Shown here piece by piece: positions 58,501 through 64,000 of a stretch of 64,000 nt of DNA (position 1 is the first letter of the stretch; every line of letters begins with the position of its first letter). Made by a program: the position numbers and the translations under genes. A model generated the notes under the pieces. It ran no database searches. It was not told the DNA's origin and was given only the letters and a program-made list of their open reading frames with translations. Source of the stretch: Prorocentrum cordatum (taxonomy: Eukaryota > Sar > Dinophyceae > Prorocentrales > Prorocentraceae); NCBI GenBank assembly GCA_963575745.1, contig CAUYUJ010015727.1:416820-480819 (forward strand). The letters run 5' to 3'.

Positions 58501-58932
58501 ATGCAAATCGAGGTGGAGGAAGTTCATGCCCGCTGTGTAGCTGCCTGCGTTCTCCATCGCCGCCTTGAACCCGCCATCGGAGAAAGGGGCGATCTGGCCG
58601 ACCGCGTGCGCACTGTCGCCCTCGCCGTCGTGAATCGCCATGGCCGTCATCTCCATGATCCCCTGGAAGACCTCGTGTCCCAGCACCGCCTGCTTGGCCT
58701 TCATCGCGGCCTCGTGGATTGTCGCGTTGCACGCGGACCCCTCCGGCGACAGCTGGAGCGTGCCACCTTCGGAGGCGACGAGCTGCGCTTGGTTGGCCTC
58801 CACGGCGGCGCGGCGGCCGCGGCCGCGGCCGCGGCCGCCGCCGCGGCCCTCGCTCCCCTCCTGGCCGCCGCGGCCGCGGCCACTCGCCGCGGCAGCGGCC
58901 TTCCGCCCGCGCTTCCCAGCGGCGATCGCCAT
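54122..58932 (-). CDS. Multi-exon gene with methyltransferase-like C-terminus, unknown function
   Basis: Minus-strand coding blocks at about 58932-58190, 57355-56650, 56416-55990, 55545-55270 and 55165-54122 have protein-like sequence in order, separated by C/T-rich or repeat-filled gaps that look like introns. Exact splice sites were not fixed; dinoflagellates use non-canonical ones. The first block starts at ATG 58932, directly after two leader-like relics. The N-terminus is Gly/Arg-rich, the centre helical, and the C-terminus has a SAM-binding-like motif. The gene is unusual here for having gaps at all, one of which contains a dispersed repeat. Confidence 0.5.
55549..55812 (+). repeat. Dispersed repeat, copy 2, in an apparent intron
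   Basis: Starts CCCACCAGCCCTCTGGGC, continues through GGCCCCGAGATGGCCCC-like repeats, and ends CAACAACACCTCAACTCGCC ... GGATGGGCTGT ... GATGCGCGAAGCG. This is the same start, middle and end as 31421-32118. It occupies most of the gap between two coding blocks of the minus-strand gene, in antisense orientation to it. Confidence 0.75.
55990..56416 (-). CDS. Third exon region
   Basis: GSIAQDIVFASEYDGYLKKN, FRRSPQEMLAHPPFSDILAS, VTTVVVEDEPIVHCVEAEHI, VDEATISKLKRLKKDVFQRV. The C/T-rich gap upstream (56420-56650) and the dispersed-repeat gap downstream (55549-55990) bracket it. Natural-looking protein sequence; function unknown. Confidence 0.5.
56650..57355 (-). CDS. Central helical exon region
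   Basis: FIPAATAEDMHWLAVNEREQ opens the block, followed by FEAMRRSSLQRMYEVVLFKQ, ALTVDQVAELYSQKVRMSNV, FVLSAIRVHKVLFSVPFIRI, SIQKLDVIGMRLKDSADLKW and LVELAMLKRSLRDVLLNDFV, up to GKIAPTDLTCRAGWKDLP. Strongly helical, well-balanced composition, without stops for about 235 codons. No domain recognised. Confidence 0.55.
57427..58641. repeat. Tandem partial duplication of exon 1 (~640-650 bp)
   Basis: 57427-58000 repeats 58077-58641: the same TCC tract, CTTCTTGTGCTGCCTCCCCC word, and exon sequence from ITPEEIRMALI back to MAIHDGEGDSAHAVGQIAP. The offset is 641 bp at one end and 650 at the other because the TCC tract differs in length. The downstream copy has one extra T near 57734, which breaks the frame after SGKNEK, so it is a decaying exon fragment sitting in what is probably an intron. 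Confidence 0.85.
58190..58932 (-). CDS. Exon 1 region: Gly/Arg-rich start and conserved domain
   Basis: MAIAAGKRGRKAAAAASGRG then (GR)n to about residue 42, an RGG-like RNA-binding or nucleolar-type tail. Then ordered sequence: AVLGHEVFQGIMEMTAMAIH, AGMNFLHLDLHYRATPGIPL, RIDHLMNTYFDAPRFMPRIL, LGRSGQLKCITPEEIRMALI, and LEWARVIRSTTAQFTAQWRE at the end, after which the frame enters an Glu-rich low-complexity tract (probable intron). Not recognised as a known family. Confidence 0.55.
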
Positions 58933-58952
58933 CAGCCGAAACAGCCGCTACG
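58933..58952 (-). other. Possible spliced-leader relic at the start codon
   Basis: The minus strand reads CGTAGCGGCTGTTTCGGCTG and then ATG. It keeps CGTAGC, TTT and GGCT of the leader. It abuts the ATG at 58932, as expected for a short 5' UTR. Confidence 0.45.
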
Positions 58953-58975
58953 CCCTCGCCACTCCTCGCCCCCTG

Positions 58976-58995
58976 TAAGCCGAAACAGCTACAGG
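58976..58995 (-). other. Second possible spliced-leader relic in tandem
   Basis: The minus strand reads CCTGTAGCTGTTTCGGCTTA, similar to the relic 43 nt downstream and to the leader (GTAGC, TTT, GGCT). Tandem relics are known in dinoflagellates where the same gene was retroposed more than once, each round adding a leader. Confidence 0.45.
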
Positions 58996-59344
58996 AGGAA
59001 AACAAATGGGGGGCGAGTGGAGGACGAGGGGGAGGACGAGGGGAAGGAGGAGGAGAGGGCGGATCGAGGGGGAGGAGGAGGAGGAGGGGGAGGAGGATAA
59101 GGATGATGAGGAGGGAGGGGAAGGAGGAGCAGCGCACGGGGCAAGGGCGAAAGGATTGGGATGACGAGTGTTGGACGAGGAAGGATCGGGGATGAGGAGG
59201 CCTCCCGCCGCCGACGCCGCCGCAGGCGGTCGACGTGGCGGTCATGGTCGTCGCGGCCGTGGCAGGAGGAAGGGGGGGGGGGGGCTGGAGGAGAAGAGGC
59301 CTTTTCTTTCTTCCTCCTTGCCCCCCCCCCCCCCCCCCCTAAAA
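58996..59344. other. Low-complexity spacer before block B
   Basis: GGA-rich (59000-59130), mixed (59150-59260), then a G run and a C run (59265-59340). No gene. Confidence 0.6.
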
Positions 59345-60919
59345 ACATGATCGACCCACGAACCCTGAAAGGAATGTAGAACTGTAACACATGGCAGCGT
59401 TTTCAAAGACACCTGATTGGGTGACGGGCAAATGCAATACTGAAGGTATCGATCTTGATGTACCCTGCCGAGGGCTGTGCTGTGCTGCGCCGTGCTGAAT
59501 TGCGATTTGCCATGGCGCGACTGTGCTCTATAGCCTCGTGGATCGAGTCCTCCTTTGCATCCGAGTCCTGACCGAACTGATCTGGATCTTAAGCTCGAGC
59601 TGCCTAACACATAGTAGCTGCCCCAGAGCTAATGGACAGGGGAACATGCCAGGAGGACGCGCCGCGAAACGTCCCAAGGGATGCGCCAGGCGACGTGCCA
59701 GGGGACGTGCCATGGGGTCGCACCGCGGGACGTGCCACGGGGACGCGCTACGGAAAGTGCCAATGGATGTGCCACGGGATGTGCCAGGGGACGCGCGACG
59801 CGACGTGCCAGGGGGACTCGCCAAAGGACGCCCCACGGAACGTGCCAAGGAACGTGCCAAGTTGCAATGCTGAGTGCATCGACCTTGATGTACCGTGCCG
59901 AAATCAGTGCTGTGCTGGGCCGTGCTGAATTCCGATGTGCCATGGCGCGATTGTGCTCTATAGCCTCGTGGATCGAGTCCTCCTTTGCATCCGAGTCCTG
60001 ACCGAACTGATCTGGATCTTAAGCTCGAGCTGCCTGAACACATAGTAACTGCCCCAGAGCTAATGGACAGGGGAACATGCCAGGAGGACGCGACGCAGAA
60101 CGTCTCAAGGGACGCGCCAAGCGACGTGCCAAGGGACGTGCCATGGGGACGCATCGCGGGACCTGCCAAGGGGACGCGCAACGGAACGTGCTGGGGACAA
60201 GCGTTTCGCTCGAGACATCCTGTCAAAATCATCTGAATTCCTACGCGCGGGACGCTGCGCGCGCGAGACATCCTCGGAATTCCTGCGAGCGGGACGTGAA
60301 AACAAGCATTTCGCCTGGGACATCCTTTGAATTCTGGCCCCCCCACGAGGCCACCGCTCGAGACATCCTCCAATTTTGCAAAACCAGCGTTTCGCTCGAG
60401 ACATCCTCAACAAATTATGAAAAACAAGCGTTCCGCTCGAGACATCCTGTCAAAATCCCAAGAAATCCAAATACCCGCGCGCGGGACGCGGCACGCGCGA
60501 GACATCCTTGGAATTCCTGCGCGAGGGGCGCTTTGCCGTGTCGCGGTCGGCTCTGCAAAACCAGCGTCGTGTCGCTCGAGACATCCTCAACAAATTCTGA
60601 AACCAAGCGTTTCGCTCGATCGAGACATCCCCAACTCTGCAAAACCAGCGTCTCGCTCGAGACATCCTCAACAAATTCTGAAAAAACAAGCGTTTCGCTC
60701 GAGACATCCTCAAATTTTAATTCGCCGGCCCTCTTCCCACTTGTTATTTATCGCAAAAGAAATTCGCCGGCCCTCTTCCCGTCAAACCCGGGGGGGAAAC
60801 CATCTAAAAGAGAACCCTGGGCTCAAGCCCTTTTCCGGGAAACATGATGGACCCGCGAACCCGGAAAGGGATAAAGACATGTGCAGCATGGTCACGTTTT
60901 CACGATACCCAACTGGGCG

Positions 60920-61095
60920 ACATCTCACGAAACATCCCACGAGACACCCCGCGAAACATCCCACGAGACACCTCACGAAACATTCCACGAGACACCTCAC
61001 GAAACATTCCTCGAGACACCCTTTGAAACATTCCACGAGACACCCCACGAACAGGCAACCACTCAACCAGACACGCCACGAAACATTCCACGGGG
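60920..61095 (+). repeat. 24-bp tandem repeats in block B
   Basis: Same array as 29090-29270, with small differences (ATTCCTCGAGACACC, CTTTGAAAC). It encodes nothing convincing; frames are open because of the period. Confidence 0.75.
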
Positions 61096-61097
61096 GT

Positions 61098-61520
61098 GCG
61101 ACTGGGTGTGGTCGTGCTGGGGTTTGGTCGTGCTGGGGTGTGGTCGTGCTGGGGAGTGGTCGTGCTGGGGTGTGGTCGTGCTGGGGTGTGGTCGTGCTGG
61201 GGGGTGGTCGTGCTGGGGGGGTGGTCGTGCTGGGGGGTGGTCGTGCTGGGGCGTGGTCGTGCTGGGGCGTGGTCGTGCTGGGGCGTGGTCGTGCTGGGGC
61301 GTGGTCGTGCTGTGGTGAGGTCGTGCTGGGGTGTGGTCGTGCTGGGGTGTGGTCTTGCTGGGGTAGGGTCGTGCTGGGGTCGGGTCGTGCTGGGGTGTGG
61401 TCGTGCTGGGGTATGGTCGTGCTGAGGTGGGGTCGTGCTGGGGTGGGGTCGTGCTGGGGTCTGGTCGTGCTGGGGTGTGGTCGTGCTGGGGTATGGTCGT
61501 GCTAGGGTGGGGTCGTGCAT
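61098..61520 (+). repeat. G-rich 16-bp minisatellite, short allele
   Basis: About 26 units of GGTGTGGTCGTGCTGG with the same variant units as block A (for example GGTGAGG and TCTTGCTGGGGTAGGG), but less than half as long. The difference from block A shows that array length changes independently of the flanks. Confidence 0.9.
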
Positions 61521-62009
61521 TTCGCTCGAGACATCCTGCCCAAATTCCAGGAAATCGTGCAAAAACAAAGGAATTAGTCGAGACATCATCGAAATTCCTT
61601 CGCGCGGGGCGCTTTTCCGCGTCGCGGTCGGCTCTTCAAAACAAGCGTTTCGCTCGAGACATCCTCGGCAAACTCTGCGGAGCAAGCGTTTCGCTCGAGA
61701 CATCCTCAACACACGAAAAAGTGGCCCGCACCCTGTGATTTATCGATCGGGATTTCAAAAACAAGCGTTTCGCTCGAGACATCCTCAAATTTTTATTCGC
61801 CGGCCTCCTTCGACCTCGTTATTTATCAGGGAAAAAATTCGCCGGCCTCCCTCAAGTTGGCACCGGGGGACAGGTTTACCTACTAAAAGAGAACCCTGCT
61901 CAGGCCCTTATCCGGGAACAAATTTCTGGAAAAAACAAATCGTTTCGCCGCTCGAGAAATCCTCCGCAAATTCTGCAAAAACAAGTTTCGCTCGAGACAT
62001 CCTTAAATT

Positions 62010-62162
62010 TTAATTCGCCGTCAATTCGCCGGCCTCCTTCAACCTCGTTATTTATCAGGGAAAAAATTCGCGGGCAATTCGCCGGCCTCCTTCAAGCAGG
62101 CACCGGGGGACTAGTTTACAAACTAAAAGAGAACCCTGGGCCGGAGCCCTTTCCGGGAAAAA
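62010..62162 (+). repeat. AATTCGCCGGCC / TTATTTATC unit, last copy
   Basis: The unit runs AATTCGCCGGCC, TTATTTATC, AATTCGCCGGCC, GGCACCGGGGGAC, CTAAAAGAGAACCCTGGGC, CCCTTTCCGGGAAAAAAC. Copies are at about 28888-29013, 30548-30680, 60717-60843, 61790-61925 and here. It always ends with a short hairpin-prone AACCCTGGG / CCCTTTCCGGG section. Confidence 0.75.
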
Positions 62163-62300
62163 ACACCCTCGCTGCTGCTTCTGCTGCCCTTCTAGCTGTT
62201 ATCTACATGCCTCCCGGCATATCCCGCCGCCGTGCCTGGGTAGTGGGTGCGCGGGTTATTGGATGCGGCCGCTTCGTTTTGGGACTTTTGGGAGCCTCTT

Positions 62301-62473
62301 TTGGGTCCTCGTTTTGAAGAGACAGCGCCAGTCGGGCTGGCTGGTTCGGCCTCGTTTAACGTTTGGCTGGTTCGGCCACAGGGTTCGCATGCCTCCCCGA
62401 CCCCCATTTCGGTAACCAGCAGGAGAGGGGGGTCAGCCGAAGCAGCTGAGGGTGGATGGGTCAGCCGAAGCAG
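62301..62473 (+). repeat. 752-bp repeat unit, partial copy 3
   Basis: Matches the middle of the 40.0/47.5-kb unit: GGGTCCTCGTTTTGAAGAGA, GTCGGGCTGGCTGGTTCGGC, CACAGGGTTCGCATG and two CAGCCGAAGCAG words. A 5-bp deletion removes GTTTGTTGG-type sequence. It lies just inside the right inverted repeat. Confidence 0.75.
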
Positions 62474-62491
62474 GTAACAGACGAAGGGGGA

Positions 62492-62675
62492 GCAGATCCA
62501 GCCGCGGCGACGAGGGCGTCAGGAAAGGCCGAACCAGCCGAAGAGGACCAGGAAAAAACGAAAAGCGTCAGAACCCCCTCCCCCCTCCTCCTCCCCCCTC
62601 CTCCCTCCTCTTCCCTCCTCCTTCCTCTCCTCCTCCTCTTCCCTCCCCCTCCTCCTCCTCCTCTCCCTCATTCCT
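62492..62675 (+). repeat. Right inverted repeat of the 28-62 kb segment
   Basis: Inverted copy of 27795-27978. The first ~82 bp are non-repetitive and match exactly by eye; the outer part is a TCC tract. The two copies are 34.5 kb apart and point at each other. Confidence 0.8.
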
Positions 62676-63155
62676 CCTCCTCTTCCTCCTCGCCGAGCTC
62701 CTCCTAAAAGTTGTTTCGGGCTTTCTTAAGGCCTTCTGGAGGCCTCCTGGGCGTATTCTGGGGGCATCCGGGGGCTTCCTCGGGCCACCCTGCCTCCAAC
62801 CGCCGTCTCCCTGAACGACCGAATCGCGATTTGGAATTCTTCGGAGGGTGTCTTTGGGCCATCTTGGGCCGCCATGGGGCTCTCTGAGCGCCATCTTGGA
62901 CCCGTGCTGTGCCGTGTTGGGGTTCTCTTGGACTGCCTGGAAGCGCTTTCGGATGGTTGTGGGGCGATTTGGGAGCCTCCCAGGCGGCTTCGGACGCCCT
63001 GATCGCCCTAAGTGCGCTGGGAAGGCTTGGCAAAACGCCTGGCGAGGCCCGGAGGCCGCTTCGAGGCCCGTTCGGAGGGCCCTAAAGCCCCAGGTCCCAG
63101 GAGTCCGGTTTTTGGAGGGGGGATGGGTGTTCCCCCCGCCCGGGCTTATAACAAT
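62676..63155. other. No gene; degenerate GGGCCATCTTGG repeats
   Basis: CTTGGGCCGCCATGGGGC and GCGCCATCTTGGACCC words at 62850-62900 belong to the same degenerate family as 12.2, 31.5 and 55.6 kb. Nothing else recognised. Confidence 0.45.
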
Positions 63156-63184
63156 ATAGGAAGAGGTATAGGGTATATTAATGT

Positions 63185-63215
63185 CTCTATATATATATAT
63201 TATATATATATATCC
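63185..63215. repeat. TA microsatellite
   Basis: CTATATATATATATTATATA and adjoining TATATAT within an AT-rich pocket (63145-63220), in contrast to the GC-rich surroundings. Confidence 0.9.
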
Positions 63216-63315
63216 CCGTATCACCCCGCAATTTGGCGGATAAGAGTGGGGGTCGGGCGCGGGCGACGCGGGCGTTGTCGAGCCGGCGGACCTCGTGGCC
63301 CCCACCTTCCTTGTC

Positions 63316-63600
63316 GATGGTGCTCTCCTCCTCCTCCTCCTCCTCCTCCTTTTCCTCCTCCTCCTCCTCTTCCTCGTTCTCGTCCTCATCGTCATCGTCA
63401 TCCTCCTCCCCCACCTCGTCCTCCTCCTCTTCTTCCTCGTCCTCCCTCTCCACCCCTCGTCCTTTCATCATCGTCCTCCCATTGTCGTCCTCCCCCTCAT
63501 CGGCCTCCATCATCGTCCTCTCCTCCCCCTCCTCGTCCTCCTCCTCCCCCTCCTCCCCCTCCTCGTCCTCCTGCTCCTCCTCCTCTTATTTTTCCACAGT
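63316..63600. repeat. (TCC/CTC)n tract
   Basis: C/T-rich low-complexity DNA with interspersed CATCGTC words. Open frames are Ser/Leu or Glu/Asp runs. Not coding. Confidence 0.85.
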
Positions 63601-63999
63601 CTCCTTACATCCTCTCGTCTTCCGCGTTCTCCTCGTCCCCTGTTTACTCCTCCTGCCTCCCCCTCTTTTCCCAAGAGAACTGCAACGCAATCTTTTGTTC
63701 CACTTTATGCTCTCCGCCTTCTCTGATCAAGGCAACTCGCCAGTGCAAAGTTGCTGGACGGGCTGGTGTGGATGCGCGGGGCTTGAAGAGGTCCTTGCGG
63801 GCTCAGACGGCATGCAAAAATCCGCCGCCGCGTTTGTGCGGCATTCGTTTGTACCCTGAACATGGTTTGGGTCGCGGGTGGGTCGCGGTCGTTCCACCTC
63901 CACCTGGAAGGAATGCAAAAGCAGCCCGCCGCAGGCGCCAAAAAACATTGGTTTGCACACTGCACCTGGTTTGGGTCGCGGGTGGGCCGCGGGTTCTCC
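63601..63999. repeat. Terminal stretch with ~105-bp direct repeat
   Basis: A diverged 3' end of the dispersed repeat (CTGGACGGGCTGGTGTGGAT then GCGCGGGGC) lies at 63752-63784. Two copies of a block, ATGCAAAA...CCGCCGC..., then GGTTTGGGTCGCGGGTGGG, start at about 63811 and 63915; the second runs to the window edge, so the array may continue. No gene. Confidence 0.6.
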
Positions 64000-64000
64000 A

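Larger units (their letters stand above)
60190..62010 (+). repeat. Interspersed motif GCGTTTCGCTCGAGACATCC (block B copies)
   Basis: Copies or close variants start at about 60200, 60303, 60384, 60428, 60565, 60608, 60650, 60690, 61520, 61644, 61686, 61765, 61945 and 61984. Several are followed by TCAACAAATTCTGAAAA. Spacing is variable; sequence is better conserved than its surroundings. Confidence 0.7.
59345..62162 (+). repeat. Long direct repeat block B
   Basis: Matches block A (28008-30680) in the same orientation. It begins with GACCCACGAACCCTGAAAGG and contains the ~428-bp subunit GCCGTGCTGAATTGCGATTT...CATAGTAGCTGCCCCAGAGC twice in tandem (about 59490 and 59920), where block A has one. 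It then carries the interspersed 20-nt motif, 24-bp repeats, the 16-bp minisatellite and the AATTCGCCGGCC units. Not coding. Confidence 0.85.

Noticed and set aside
63185-63215. TATA-box promoter
   Set aside because: Simple TA microsatellite with no gene downstream; dinoflagellates generally lack canonical TATA promoters.

Overview
The window looks like nuclear DNA of a dinoflagellate, probably Symbiodiniaceae or a close relative. The strongest evidence is a set of sequences closely resembling the dinoflagellate trans-spliced leader (20-nt core CGTAGCCATTTTGGCTCAAG) just upstream of several ORFs, the best matching 19 of 21 positions at 52499-52519. This is the signature of mRNAs reinserted as retrogenes. 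High GC, long GGA/TCC tracts, mostly intronless genes on both strands, DNA cytosine methyltransferases and heavily decayed LINE and Ty1/copia-like elements fit this. No rRNA, tRNA or CRISPR array was seen, and no ordinary conserved housekeeping gene was recognised.

Layout. 0-0.4 kb: 78-bp minisatellite. 0.66-4.1 kb: a decayed LINE (endonuclease, reverse transcriptase, C-terminal part), split by a ~0.5-kb insertion. 4.1-12.4 kb: gene-poor DNA with four small TIR elements, tandem duplications and a pyrimidine/purine mirror pair. 12.4-26.7 kb: a nearly full-length but broken Ty1/copia-like element with ~285-bp LTRs, an initiator-tRNA-Met-type primer-binding site, gag with a damaged zinc knuckle, a region resembling RNA 2'-phosphotransferase (Tpt1/KptA), a RING-like finger, protease, integrase, RT and RNase H. 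It carries about 20 copies of a 14-nt hairpin, many with GNRA loops, mostly encoding Ala-Gly-X-Pro-Ala.

26.7-62.7 kb: two inverted repeats (27.8-28.0 and 62.5-62.7 kb) and two long direct repeat blocks (28.0-30.7 and 59.3-62.2 kb) enclose a gene-bearing core of about 29 kb. The core holds two C5 cytosine methyltransferase genes (one with all core motifs, one lacking the catalytic Pro-Cys), a broken hAT-like transposase with zinc finger and BRCT-like tail, a zinc-finger/coiled-coil protein, a membrane-anchored 2-oxoglutarate/Fe(II) oxygenase-like protein, a Gln-rich repeat protein, a basic protein with an NLS, a HAD-like/coiled-coil gene, a Lys-rich protein, and a multi-exon gene with a methyltransferase-like C-terminus. 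Near the middle (44.98-45.33 kb) lies an array of seven alternating 36-bp palindromes, flanked by CATA microsatellite and direct repeats.

How the parts fit is inference. The copia-like element is one decayed unit. The 28-62 kb segment could be a very large composite or giant mobile element carrying DNA-modification genes, or simply a recombination-prone cluster of retrogenes and repeats. The sequence alone does not decide. 62.7-64 kb is low-complexity DNA with no convincing gene.
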